Origin: Heterobasidion occidentale
Taxonomy: Eukaryota; Basidiomycota; Agaricomycetes; Russulales; Bondarzewiaceae
Assembly: GCA_039111635.1 (NCBI GenBank)
Contig: JBCAQO010000040.1
Location: forward strand, 1-53,279
Length of the DNA: 53,279 nucleotides
Direction of reading: 5' to 3'
Shown: in pieces, positions 11,701 to 22,497 of the stretch
How the letters are laid out: the number at the start of each line of letters is the position of its first letter
How positions within the stretch are numbered: the stretch's first letter is position 1
Notes under the pieces: generated by a model
Database searches by the model: none
Told to the model about the DNA's origin: nothing
Seen by the model: only the letters and a program-made list of their open reading frames with translations
Made by a program: the position numbers and the translations under genes

Positions 11701-13586
11701 GAGAGAGCATGGAAGCAGGTTTCTTCTGAATTCGTGGCCAGAATGAAGTATAAACTGAGAGACGTTGCACTGAAGAGGATGGCGGCAGAGCAAGAGGTTC
11801 GTTGTTCATCCTCCTTGGTGCTCGTACATCAAATTGAATCATTAGCACAGTCAGCGGATGCCACTGTGGAAGATGAGGAATGTCCCATCTGTTTCGACAT
11901 ATTCACCGCTGCAATTGTTACGCCGTGCACTCACATCTTCTGCCGCGAGTGCATCGGTGAGTCTCATTCGTTCAACAGCAATTTTTCGATGCTGATGCTA
12001 TGACAGGCAACGTTTTGGCTGTTCCCCGGGTTGACGATGTCAATGATCAACAAAAATACAAGGCCAACGAACATCCTTGTACGTCCCTGAAATAAGCTAC
12101 ATAGATCGACACTTTAACTCTTTCTCAGGCCCCACGTGTCGTTCACCTATATGCAAGGAGAAGTTGTATGCTCGCTCGGCATTCATGCCTACAGATGAGG
12201 ACTTGAAGGCGGTGAGCGAGGCACAGGCCTCCGGATCAAACGCGCCGGGACAACGCTCCTACACCAGATTGGACTCCGATATCGAGATGCTTGACGACGA
12301 AGCAGTCAAGCCCATCGACGTGAAGGGTAAGGGCAGAGCGCGTCGCTTTGTCGCTAGGAAAAGACTTCTTCGTAAGACGTACGACTCCGAGGACGACTCG
12401 GAGCACGAGGACGCGGATGACGATCTCAGCGACTTCATTGTGCAAAGTGACGAAGATGAAGAGGAGAAGGAGGAGAGGATGAAGTTGAAGAAGCGCCTGG
12501 GAAAGACGAAGGCCAGGCCGATCGTGTTGGATTCGGATGACGACGAAGTCGTCTTCGGAAAGAAGAAGCATGTGCAAGATCTGCCAAAGGAGCAGATTAA
12601 GTTGATGCCCAAGTTCTTGCCATCAACCAAGATGAAGGTGCGTTCGCTGTTATGGTTTGGTTCGGGGGTCGCATTTCTAATATTACACTCTGCAGCACAT
12701 GATGGAATTACTGTGTGACTGGGCAAACAAGAATCCAAACGAGAAGGTTACGGACGTTCCCTTATCACTACGAGAGCTCCTTGGCTGACCCTCCTGCGTA
12801 CCCAGACTATTGTCATCTCTCAGTGGACTCAGTGTCTAACGCTTGTTTCCGACTATCTGACAGAGAGAGGCATCGTGCACGTCAAGTATGCCATCCATCA
12901 CTCTCTACTTTCGCATGAAGATGATCCTCATATGCTGCCTCCAATCACAGATACCAGGGCAATATGGCTCGCAACAAACGCGACCAGGCCGTCCGCGTCT
13001 TCATGGGCAAGGAATCAGCCACAGTGATGTTGATGTCCCTCAAGTGCGGCGGTGTTGGCTTGAACTTGACTCGCGCGAATCGTCAGTATATCTCTGTTTT
13101 CTTCCTTCTCTGTATGCGACCTCAATTTATCCCGGTTCTACCTACAGGTGTGATATCACTCGACCTGGCATGGAGCTCGGCTGTTGAGAGTCAAGCATTC
13201 GATCGTGTCCACCGTTTGGGTCAGATGCGAGAGGTGTTCGTGCATAGACTTGTGATTGAGAACACGGTCGAGGATCGAGTGCTGATGCTGCAAGAGCGCA
13301 AGGTTCGTTGTTTGCTTTGAGTATGTCCGATTGCAATTGACGTGGGTTTGTTATAGCAAGCTCTTGCAGATGGAAGCCTTGGAGAGGGCGCAGGCAAGAA
13401 GCTTGGACGTGAGTACACGTCATATTCTACGATAGAGGAAGTTCATAACCCGAAATCCCGCAGGATTGAGCGTCAAGGAATTGGCGAACTGTGAGTACCA
13501 AACAATTCAGCTCGTCTTCTGCATTGCTGATCCTGTTTTGTGAATCAGTGTTCGGTTTGGACCACCGTGGCCGAGTGCTGAATTAG
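8728..13586 (+). CDS. SNF2-family ATPase with embedded RING finger (Uls1/Rad5/Rad16 class)
   Basis: Chromatin or DNA-repair translocase with a probable ubiquitin-ligase RING. Roughly 17 exons are implied. Exon 1 (from ATG 8728) is disordered. The helicase region shows MPHQAIGVAWMLDRER, Walker A DEMGLGK (10132 region), TLIVAPLALLDQW, DEAQ box VILDEAQSIRNKKTR, motif III RWALTGTPIINS and LLRRKKDTMLDGK. Between the lobes sits a C3HC4 RING, CPICFDIFTAAIVTPCTHIF through CPTCRSPIC. Lobe 2 has TIVISQWTQ, MLMSLKCGGVGLNLTRAN and AFDRVHRLGQ (motif VI). No HIRAN domain is visible, against Rad5/HLTF proper. SUMO-interacting-like stretches (PELIDLS, FIVQSDEDEEE, PIVLDSDDDE) favour an Uls1-like role. Frame breaks of one base occur at about 10105-10114 and 11670-11690, and the junction near 9510-9606 is unresolved, so the gene may be damaged or contain sequence errors. 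Confidence 0.88.
11878..12170 (+). other. RING finger region inside the SNF2 gene
   Basis: Spans two introns. The first exon gives ECPICFDIFTAAIVTPCTHI and FCRECIG; after an intron come the spacer NVLAVPRVDDVNDQQ and, after the next intron, HPCPTCRSPICK. The C-x2-C ... C-x-H-x2-C-x2-C ... C-x2-C spacing is that of C3HC4 E3 RINGs found between helicase lobes in Rad5, Rad16 and Uls1. All eight zinc ligands are present. Confidence 0.85.
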
Positions 13587-13947
13587 ACCAACACTCGGAC
13601 AGTCATTCCCATATATACCCCCCACTGTCTATGATCCCACTCACAACTTACAGGCGCCCAAATTTTCCGTCCTTCCCTCTCGATGAACATGATTAGATAC
13701 CTTGCTCGTTCTTTACTCATCATGCTTACCTCTATTCGCTCTCTATGACGTTCGTATTGCCCCTTTATTAATCAGTGCTTAGACCGAATAGTTTCGACAT
13801 TGCATCGTAGATTTTCCAGGGTTAAACACAGCGCGTGCGCATGTAGATATGGTCATCTGTAATGGTTAGACATGATTTCCAATGATATGAATTTTGCACA
13901 TGTTTTCAGGTTCGAAAGGAGTAATGTCAATTGATCGACTATGGAGA
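13587..13947. other. Convergent 3' intergenic spacer
   Basis: A 361-bp spacer between the 3' ends of the SNF2 gene (+) and the ribosome recycling factor gene (-). AT-richer than its surroundings and without open frames of note; likely holds both polyadenylation regions. Confidence 0.5.
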
Positions 13948-15110
13948 TTATCGAGCACCAGTGCTCTTCTTGAGTTGCGCCAGGACGGTGTCGACCTCAC
14001 CTATGAAACGGTCATGCAGTTTTTGAAACTACCACGATAAATGGCCCGACGAGGACGATAGTAAAAGAAGAAAGAAAATGGGACGTTGAATCAGCAGGCA
14101 GGCGCGAGGGCGGGACGGGCAGCAGCGGGAAGAGGCACCTCGTCAATCTCGACGGAATGTTTTCCGTATTTTCCTTTCTTGATGCTCACTTGATGCTGCT
14201 TTCTTATCTGCGCGCGCGTGTCTTCGGCAAGCCGCGCGGCGGAATGGTACATCGCGAGCCGGGAGTCTACAGTCGGCCTGCCAGCATAGTACAGAGAAAG
14301 CGGAGTCAGTGTGATTCTGACAATTACGGAATATATGACCATGAGAACAAGGAGTCTTCGCGAAGAGGAAAGGGTGTTTTGAAGGAGAATGAGTAGATGC
14401 GCACTTTGGTATGGGAATTTTGATCGTACGCTCGTCGGCACGCTGAGGGACGATGTTGGGCAGCTTGGAGTCGTAAAGGGCCGCTTCCACGTGTTTGAGA
14501 GTCTACTAGAGCGAGCACAAACGTCGAGGTCAGAAATGCACATACAGTTCAAAGAACAAGCAGCAAATATTGGCATTCATATATGCGCCTACACATCTGG
14601 AGCGAGAGCACTCACATCTGCATCAAACACCGTGATGATGAGCATCGAACCGTCCCGCACACCGACCGTCGCCACCTCCTCCAAGCGCACTCGCGTGTCC
14701 TCTCCGCCCTCGCTCTCAGCGCTGGGTAACGCGACGCGGACGGGCGACAGCAGCTGCGGTGTGACGCGCCCACTCGCTCGCGCGTCGAGCTGTGCGGCCT
14801 CGCGGCGGAACCACTCCACCGCGGTGCTCATTTTTGCAGACGCGCGCTCATGCTCAGCCTGCGCTTCTGGATCGGATAGGGCTTGTTGAGATCCCGGGAC
14901 CAAGGATGAGGTCGCGACGGGGCTTCGTTTGCTTGAGGGCGCGTCCCACGGCTGGTCACGGTTTCTGGATTTCGCCTTGGAAGCATAAGAGCGAGATATG
15001 GTTTCAGGGAAAGTTGATAGACGAGGGCAATGCACCAGACGATGTGTGTATGGTGCAGGATGAGCAAAATTTATAAGAGAAGACCGAAAGCCTAGTCGAA
15101 AGACTGACAT
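13948..15110 (-). CDS. RRF1: Mitochondrial ribosome recycling factor
   Basis: Splits post-termination mitoribosomes together with mtEF-G2. Four exons read leftward: 14616-15110, 14405-14502, 14139-14277 and 13948-14028 (271 codons with stop). The start MSVFRLGFRSSLINFAHP begins a basic, acidic-poor leader typical of mitochondrial import. The RRF fold follows: KMSTAVEWFRREAAQL (helix 1), MLIITVFDADTLKHVEAALY, ERTIKIPIPKPT (conserved IPxP turn), RLAMYHSAARLAEDTRAQIR and the final helix FQKLHDRFIGEVDTVLAQL. All joins are GT..AG and in phase. The last exon is easily missed because read-through of the third exon gives a false stop. The product is slightly longer than bacterial RRF because of the leader. 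Confidence 0.93.
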
Positions 15111-16118
15111 GGTGAGCGGCGAACAGTTTCTTCGTCACTGGCAAAGAATGGAAAGGCGCCACATTGGAGCACATGATCTCGAAGGAATGGGAGATCAAAT
15201 AATTTTGCTGGTCGAAGTGTGCATGACATTGGATGGCTTTCCAAACTAAACTTGGATCGCGCTGAGAGACGTTCAAAAACAGAATGGATAGCGGTACTTC
15301 TACGTTGGCCAGCAACGAAAATCGATAGCAATAGAAAACAGAACAATGCGACCTGCAAGTTGAGAAAGCAACAAGAACAAAACCCGAATCTCTGGCCATG
15401 AGGATCTGCAGGGTAGTGTTCTGATGTTGTGCCTCCGGCATAAGGATGGTCATAATATGCAGTCGTGTCGGAGGGCTGAGACCATGTTTCCATGGAGGAC
15501 ATCCCATTAGCGACCGTCAATGCAGCCTGAATACTGGGAGGTCCCATGATCTATAGGTAACCGCGACATGGAATTGAGAGGAGAAAGACTTTGAGGCCCC
15601 CACCCCCTCACCCAACTCAAGCAAGCTCAAGTAGCATAGTTTTAAGGTGATCTGAATGGTAGACAGTAAACTTCCGCCGGAACTGTGACTCGCTGTGAGT
15701 ACAGAAAGAACGAGAACAAAACATACAGAAGCTGACTCCAGTGGATATGACCACCGCAGGGCCCAGGGGTCGGACCTGCAATCTTTACCCCTCGTAGTCA
15801 GACGCGATGCCGATTCGCCAGGCCATCCAATTCGAACCTTCGGTGACACATTGAGACAAAATGCCGATCCGCCACTGGTAGCGGACAAAAGCGCTCAATC
15901 ATAAAGTGTAGGCATATTGTAATCACGAGTGTATGTCCACACAAATGGGTATATATTCAATAGTCCATTCCAAAAATCACCATCTCTATATCCCGAATGA
16001 GAACAGTCAAAACTAGATCATAGTCCATCGTCCAAGATCAAGATCGAAATCCAAGTCAACGCGAACAGACGAGCAACGAAGCATCCAGTCGATGGAAACC
16101 ACCGCGAACGCACCAAGA
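15111..16118. other. Intergenic with a tRNA-like remnant
   Basis: A 151-codon open frame on the minus strand (15092-15547, starting MGPPSIQAALTVANGMSS) lacks motifs and runs up against the ribosome recycling factor promoter; it is probably chance. The only structured element I can support is the tRNA-Arg-like sequence at 15748-15824. Confidence 0.4.
15748..15824 (-). pseudogene. tRNA-Arg(ACG) pseudogene or tRNA-derived fragment
   Basis: On the minus strand this segment aligns to the tRNA-Arg at 53066-53149. It shares TGGCGAA..GGCATCGCG (D arm and A box), TCTGACTACGA (anticodon stem and loop with ACG), GATTGCAGGT.CGACCCCTG (T arm and B box) and the 3' end GCGGTGGTCA. It lacks three bases of the 5' acceptor strand, lacks the 3' half of the anticodon stem and has extra bases after the T arm, so it cannot fold as a normal tRNA. 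Confidence 0.65.
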
Positions 16119-17834
16119 TCAGTATCCCACCCACCCTAGGGCAACTGACACCCCAGTCAACAAGGACGCCAGAACGAACCCTGCGTCAGAACCTCTTGCC
16201 CGAGACGTCTCCGTCGAGCCTGGCAACCCAGCTGCGAGCGTGCTCGTGACCGTGACCACGGCGGTCCCCGAGTTGGCTGGTGCAGCAGATATGGCGCTGG
16301 AAGGGGGTATGGCCGAGGCCGAGGCCGGCGGAGCAGAAGGAGCGGCTGGCGTAGCGGAAGCGGCCGGGGCAGCCAGAGTTGTGTACGCTCGGAGGTAGGA
16401 CACATCGAAGTACGCGTCGTCGAACTTTGGCGAACCTGGGCCCAGCACGCTATCCTGATACTGGATATTAGGAGAACGTCAGTTACGATATGCAAGAGAT
16501 GTGGCGGAGCGCGCTCACGCAAAGACCGGTCGGTCCTGTTTTTCCACACGAAGGGCCATAGAATTGAGGCACGCCGGCCCTAAAACGTATCATATGAGGC
16601 AGAGTCCACAGTCACACCTGAAGTTCGAGCTGACCAGTCTCCGCAAAGGGTGATATCGAATATCAGCTGTTGAGGCGTGAAGTATTGACTGATGTTGCAG
16701 GTGGATGCAGGATAGCTGGCGGAGGGCGTCCCAAAATCTGAAATATCGAGAGCGGAGGTAGACGTCGCGCTCAAAATAGATTTTGGGACGTTCGCGCGCT
16801 AATGCAGAATAGAACGCAAGAAGTCTCGCAGTGCACACGATGAACGTCCGAGAAGAACGTACGCTCCAGAACCACATACTGCAAGCAGAGCAAGGATCAG
16901 ATTAGAAGATCATGGAAGACAGGAAGATCAACCCTACGCACAATATGCCTGCGGTGTCGAACTGCGTCGCCCACACACCTCCACCGGCCTGCGCGAACCC
17001 TTCGTTGTAGCTGTTGGGCGCGGACTCTATGACGACGCATCCGCTCCCCTCGGAGCAGTTTGTCGCTGTCGGGTGTCCCGACTGTGCGGAGCCAGGCGCG
17101 AGCGTGCATCCGGGTAGGGTGTGCAGGGCGTATTGGTTGTTCGATGCAAGGTTGATGGCTTCAATGATGTCAATCTCGCCGTCATCTTTTTACGTCGCGA
17201 ACGAGGATTTTAGATTTCGAAACATTTAGGGTGTATGGGTGCTCGAAACATACTTGGCCATAGAGTACCCTTCGTCCAAAACGCAGGCCAGACCTAGACG
17301 TTAGATCAATAAAGATGGTTGTGTCACGACGTGAAGATAGAACACGAACGGAGCAGCCGAAAGGAATGTGAAGAAGGTCTACGACCCACAGACTGCCAAT
17401 ATCGTAAAAATCCTGCGACGTAATGCGGACCTATGTGGCAAAATTCAGGGAAGACTGGAAAAAAAGACCAAGGAGGCGCACCGAGTTTCGTTTTTGATTG
17501 GAGGGGATGTTAGAGCTGTTGTCTACCTTCATGATGGCATGGCCTCGTGCGTCGGTGTACGCAAGATTTTGCGCGATCGCAGAAGACCGGTTGAGCCACC
17601 ACACATCGCCTGAAGACCATATGCGTTCGATTCAAAGATCCGTTCAGAAACAGTGCGCACAGTGGATCACTAAGCCCTGTTCAACTCACCGAGCGTCAAA
17701 TTATCCCAACTGCCATAGAAATCCCACCGGTCGAAAAAACTCTGTCCCGAGTACTCGCGCACGACGTCGTAGCAAGACGCGCCCAGCACAAAAGAGAGCA
17801 GGCACCCGGAGACCGCGCGCCAGGACACAACCAT
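16119..17834 (-). CDS. Secreted GH16 endo-beta-1,3(4)-glucanase, GPI-type tail (copy A)
   Basis: Laminarinase-like glycoside hydrolase family 16, predicted to cleave beta-1,3/1,4 glucan of fungal wall or plant origin. The start MVVSWRAVSGCLLSFVLG is a signal peptide, followed by YDVVREYSGQSFFDRWDFYG. Further exons give DVWWLNRSSAIAQNLAYTD, VRITSQDFYDIGSLWVVDLL, WPAFWTKGTLWP, then the catalytic motif DDGEIDIIEAINL (first Glu nucleophile, second Glu acid/base). APNSYNEGFAQAGGGVWATQ and TCNISQYFTPQQL follow, with DITLCGDW completing the substrate-cleft signature. The last exon is a Ser/Ala/Pro linker ending in a hydrophobic tail (FVLASLLTGVSVALGW), as expected for a GPI signal. About nine exons; intron positions match copy B. 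Confidence 0.88.
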
Positions 17835-19307
17835 CGTGCGTGTTCGAATGCACTAGAGGCGCCCAAGGTGAAGGGATGGATGGGGTGGGCGAGGGGAGCT
17901 GATACGGTTGAAACCCACTAAGAAGAAGTATAAAAGCAAAACCTTGTCGAACCGTGCCCCGAGAGGCGCCCTCGAATTCCCTTGCGCAGAAGTCCCTCGC
18001 CGATGCGCGGCGGACGGAGCCGTGTGTGAGAACGCAGCTGACCCACGATATCAATGCGTGCGAGGCCATCCTCGTGCTACATCAAACCTCATCAGCCTCA
18101 TGCATGTTCAATCCCAATATCGACACTGGCGCGCATAGACTTCGGGGATATCGCGTTCCTGATCGAGTAGTCCTTCCCGCCGTACATCGCAGATAAGTCG
18201 CTCGAATCGCTGCCGTTTGCGCCTCAAAATGCAAGGATGGTGGCAATCGCATCGATTCAGGCCCGAAACGTGCCTTGCTAAATGTTGACTTCTTAGGCCC
18301 ATCCTTGAGGCAGTCTCGCAGTGGACACCACATATGCTCACATATGCAGCGCCCGAAGAAGAGTGACTCGGAGACGCTATCAAAGAAGAGAGGACAACGG
18401 AGTGATGAGCAGCTCGTCAGATGGTAGGTAGGCTTGGAGATGTCCATGTTCTCGAATGGTCAAGCACTTACCATTGTACCGTAGACTTCGATAGGATGCT
18501 GAGGTGAGTTGGCGCTCGCGGCGGGCAGTGTTCTGGCGGGCAGTGTCTTCGGAACGATTTGAAAGCTGTATGATATGATGAAACACTCTAGTTGAACAAT
18601 GAATCTGATCAAGAGTGAAGGCACGACACTGGTTCTGGGATGCAGGGTGAGTACGACGGTATGACGGTCATCGTGGTAGTAGAACAAGGGAACACGTAGA
18701 TCTAGATCTAATCTAATCTAGGCTCACTACTCACGACTTAGTAGATTGGCCGAACACTCGATCGACAATGCGTTCTCAAACTTTCGTTTATCGAAGAGCA
18801 AGGCTTTGCGAATAAAGAATTATCGACGACACTCAGATCGCGCAAAAGCGAAACATTCCACAAACAGCGCCGCAAAGTCTGGTCTCTACGCACGGACCCG
18901 ATCACAACCAACCCACAGCAACAAAGAAGACATAACGTAGGTACGTATGCAAGTATCGTCAGAAGTCATTCAATCTTAGTTCTAGGCAGCCTCTGGGGCG
19001 CACCGCGGAAGACAACTCGGTATCGTAAGGTATTCTCAGGCTGAGAATCATCGCAGCCAGTCCCAACCGCTCCGCATTAAAAGACTCCAATCCCAGTCCG
19101 TCTGCCAGCCAGGTGGTCCGTTGCCGTCGTCGTCACCGTCATCAACATCGTCAACGTCATAAAAAAATAAAACAAGAAAAGAATGGACCGAAGTCAACGA
19201 TAGCCCGCCCGGCCCACCAGCGTCCGAGTCGACGAAAAACATCGCGCCAAGCAAGCGCGCGGAGCGTGAACGTCAGCGTCAGCGATCACAGCACACCCCG
19301 ACCCGCC
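17835..19307. other. Spacer between the two GH16 genes
   Basis: About 1.5 kb holding the promoter of copy A (right side of 17834) and the 3' region of copy B. Short frames only; no third GH16 exon or other motif seen. Confidence 0.45.
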
Positions 19308-21133
19308 TCACGGCAGCCCGAGCCCAAGCGACACCAGACCCACCAAGCACGCCGCCAGCACCGCGGCACCCGCCCCGAGTCCCGTCCGACCGACAGCGGC
19401 ATTCGGCGACGTGTTCGCGGTGTCCGCGAGCCCGGTCGACGCGGAGGCGCCCGCGCCCGTGGGCGTCGCGACGGCCGGCACGACTGTTTGTCCGCTCGGG
19501 ATCGACCACGCGCCGCTGGCGGCGGGCGTGGGGGCGGGCGCGCCCGTCGTGTAGGCACGGATGTAGGAGACCTCGAAGTAGGCATTGTCGTATTTGGGGG
19601 ACCCGGGGCCGACGACGTTGTCGTCGTACTATGGCGCGGGGGGATGAACATAAACAAAAAGAGTTACAAAAAGAATTGGTGGGCGTAAGGGCGGAGGGGA
19701 AAGAGACGCACGCAACGGCCGGTGGGACCGGAACCTCCGCATTGAGGGGTGTAGAATTGTGACAGCCCAGCCCTAGATTTTGAAAGAAAAGGTGACGTCG
19801 TCAGTCCGATCAACATGCCCCAGAGTTTGCTCAACTGCAGTAGCATTGGCGCGTCATTAAAAAATGGCACACACCATTGTCCACAGAGGGTGATATCGAG
19901 CACGAGCTGCTGTGCACTGAAGAACTGCGGGATGTTGCAGCTGTAAGCGGGGTAGCTCGCCGAAGGGGTGCCGAAGTCCGTGATGTCAATCGCCGAGGTG
20001 GAGGTTGCGTGCAGGATGGATTGGGGAATGTTTGCACGCTGAAGTTGCGGTACGTGTTGTATGACACGTTCGTTGTGAGCGTTTAATATACAGGCTATGA
20101 ATAGACGAGATAAAAGATGACTCACGCTCCAGAACCAGATACTGCGCGCGACAGGTTGTGCCCATTCAGTCAACATACACAACGCACATGCGATATGCGT
20201 CCGGATCCAGAACGGACACTCACAATATCCCAGCGACGTCAAACTGCGTCGCCCACACGCCTCCTCCCGCCTGCGCAAAGCCCTCATTGTAGCTATTCGG
20301 CGCGGCCTCGGCGACGATGCACCCGCTCGCGGTGGAGCAGTCCATCGTGCCAGACTGGCCCGTCTGCCACGCGCCGGGCGTCTGCGAGCACCCGGGCAGC
20401 GTGTGCAGCGCGTACTGGTTGTTCGGCATCAAATTGATAGCCTCGATGATATCGATCTCGCCGTTATCTGCGACGAGGTTGGGTTGTTGGTGCGTAGATC
20501 AGCACGGGGAGAAAGTCACCGTACCAGGCCATAGGGGACCCTTAGTCCAGAATGCTGGCCAAACCTACGACGAAGGGTGTGGAGCAAAACGAGGGGGACT
20601 GAGTTCAGTTCTGATCATGCTATGCTCAAGCAAAGGAAAACACACGGAACAGCCATATGGAATGTGTGTAAGGTCGATAACCCAAAGGCTGCCTATGCCA
20701 TAAGAATCCTGAGAAGTGATACGGATCTATGACGGCATCAATTCAGCAATCGGGCAGGCGATCATTGCAAGTGCGGTGACGCACCGAGTTCCGCTTCTGG
20801 TTCCATGGGACATTCGAGTTGTTATCGACTTTGAGCACCGCCCGGCCTTGGGCATCCGTGTATGCGAGACCCTGTTCGAGCGCAGAGGTCCGGTCCAACC
20901 ACCATACATCGCCTGGTGATTCATTCGGAGCGCATGGGCTTTTGTATGTACGGATCAAAAGAACGCGCTGGGAGCGACGCACCGAGGGTCAGGTTGTCCC
21001 AGCTCCCGTAGAAGTCCCACCGATCAAAGAAACTCTGGCCCGAGTATTCGCGAACCATGTCGTAGCACGCCGCAGTGGGCAGCAAAGGGACCACCGAGAC
21101 GAGAAAGGCGCGCCATGAAGGAAAAGCCGGCAT
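19308..21133 (-). CDS. Secreted GH16 endo-beta-1,3(4)-glucanase, GPI-type tail (copy B)
   Basis: Paralogue of copy A in the same orientation. Starts MPAFPSWRAFLVSVVPLLPT (signal peptide) and continues YDMVREYSGQSFFDRWDFYG, DVWWLDRTSALEQGLAYTD, RITSQDSYGIGSLWVIDL, WPAFWTKGPLWP. The catalytic motif DNGEIDIIEAINLMPNNQY is intact. Then come APNSYNEGFAQAGGGVWATQ, SRANIPQSILHATSTS, LVLDITLCGQW and KYDNAYFEVSYIRAYTT. The C-terminus is Thr/Ala/Pro-rich and ends in a hydrophobic stretch (AAVLAACLVGLVSLGLGLP), again a GPI-type signal, with stop at 19308-19310. Every intron position I could compare matches copy A, so the pair arose by tandem duplication. A TATA box lies 85-95 bp upstream. Confidence 0.88.
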
Positions 21134-21217
21134 CGTGAGTGGATACAATGTCTATGTTGTCTGTAGTGGATACAAAGTTCAGCAGAGGACACGGGCGGCA
21201 AAAGCAGACACGGGGAG

Positions 21218-21228
21218 CTCTATATAAG
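21218..21228 (-). promoter_or_regulatory. TATA box of GH16 copy B
   Basis: CTTATATAGAG on the minus strand, about 90 bp upstream of the start at 21133. Confidence 0.5.
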
Positions 21229-21588
21229 TCAGAGAAAATGTAAAATAAACCGAGGCGCTGTGACAAAGGCTGAAGCGGTCGTGCGTCAGATCGTGGTTCG
21301 TGACGTGTTGACGCTGCAAACGGGCGAGCAGAGAGACGGAAGGGGTCGAGGGTTTCCCACTCCAAAAACAAACCCTCCAACGTGCCCGCTGTGCATGCCA
21401 TCAGCCAGCCTTGCGGCAGAACGCGGCAGACGCGCCCGGTCGACGCGCCTCGTGTTGCATCACGTGATACAAGTGTCCTGTGGACTCTCGGAGCAGCCGG
21501 CAGGACCCCCGGAGACGGCCGGCATCCTCGACAGACACATCCACTCGACGAGTTCCAACTCACAACCTCTCCTCCATTTCTATTCGCC

Positions 21589-22036
21589 ATGTCTTAGTGC
21601 GCACTCTCTTCTCTTTTCAGTCGTCTACCGTGCATGCTCACAGCCTCGCGCGGGTACTCGTATAGCGTGATTCTTGGCCGGGCCGTCAAAACGGAATTTC
21701 TCGCGTTGGGCACGCTCTTCGGCACTGCCGCGCTTTCCTACGCCGCTGCGTCCGGCGGGAGCAAGGAGGCTCCCAAGACCTCGCTCCAGGAGGTGAAGGA
21801 CTCCGTCAAGATTGATTCGAGCTCCAAGTGCGTGTTCGCGCCCTGCCTTGATTTTCTTGTTGTCTAGTGGTCTGACTGGCACGTTGTCTGCGCTTTCATT
21901 TTCGCGTCTGCAGGGAGGAAGAGGACTTGTACGTGCTCCATTTGTGCTATATTATAGGTGCTTGCAGCCGTTGCTTATCCGGTTGGATAGCATCAAGACC
22001 TTTATCGCAGAGGCAGAGAAGGAGTCAAATCACTGA
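21589..22036 (+). CDS. ATP19: ATP synthase subunit k, mitochondrial (Atp19 type)
   Basis: Small Fo-associated subunit of the mitochondrial ATP synthase, linked to dimer stability in yeast. Four exons, two of them tiny: 21589-21596 (8 nt, ATGTCTTA), 21666-21827, 21914-21928 (15 nt) and 21991-22036. Splicing yields 76 residues starting MSYVILGRAVKTEFLALGTL, with one membrane helix (FLALGTLFGTAALSYAAAS) and an acidic C-terminus SSSKEEEDFIKTFIAEAEKE, the conserved end of this family. Total coding length is 231 nt, in frame. Using the nearby CTCACAG acceptor instead of GTATAG for exon 2 would give a poorer N-terminus. Confidence 0.87.
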
Positions 22037-22473
22037 GTGCGGGTGGACATGCGATTTGACGTGGGCGGGGAATGCTGTAGCGAGCAGACGTAGACGCTTA
22101 GAAGTTCGAGCAATACACCTCTGCAACTTCGGTTCTCTTTCGCATCTTTGACCCTCGTAGCCTTGTTTGTGTGAACATGAACACCCGTCGTCCATCTGCG
22201 AAAACACTTTTATTGAAAACATAAACACTCGTATCCGAAACGTGAGTAGGCGGTGGCTGACTAGCGCGGCCGCCATCGTTCCAAAGTCTCCAAGAATCGA
22301 TCTCGTTCCCCCACCGCAGCCGGCTGTCGATACCCGCTCTTTGCACTTGCACCATACCAATCCCCCTCTACCTATCTGTTCACACCTCTATTCTCTTCGT
22401 TACTACCCCGACACACAAGCATCGCATCTGCAACTACTCTGACACACTCTACACAGGATCGTCTACACAAGTA

Positions 22474-22497
22474 ATGAATCTGGATTTACGAACATGA
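22474..22497 (+). promoter_or_regulatory. Upstream ORF overlapping the main start
   Basis: A seven-codon uORF (MNLDLRT, stop TGA) whose stop overlaps the ATG of the next gene as ATGA (main ATG at 22494). This arrangement can tune translation through termination-reinitiation. Whether the transcript starts far enough upstream to include it is not known. Confidence 0.4.

Noticed and set aside
15092..15547. Minus-strand 151-codon frame beginning MGPPSIQAALTVANG
   Set aside because: Overlaps the promoter of the ribosome recycling factor gene, has no motif and no partner exons.
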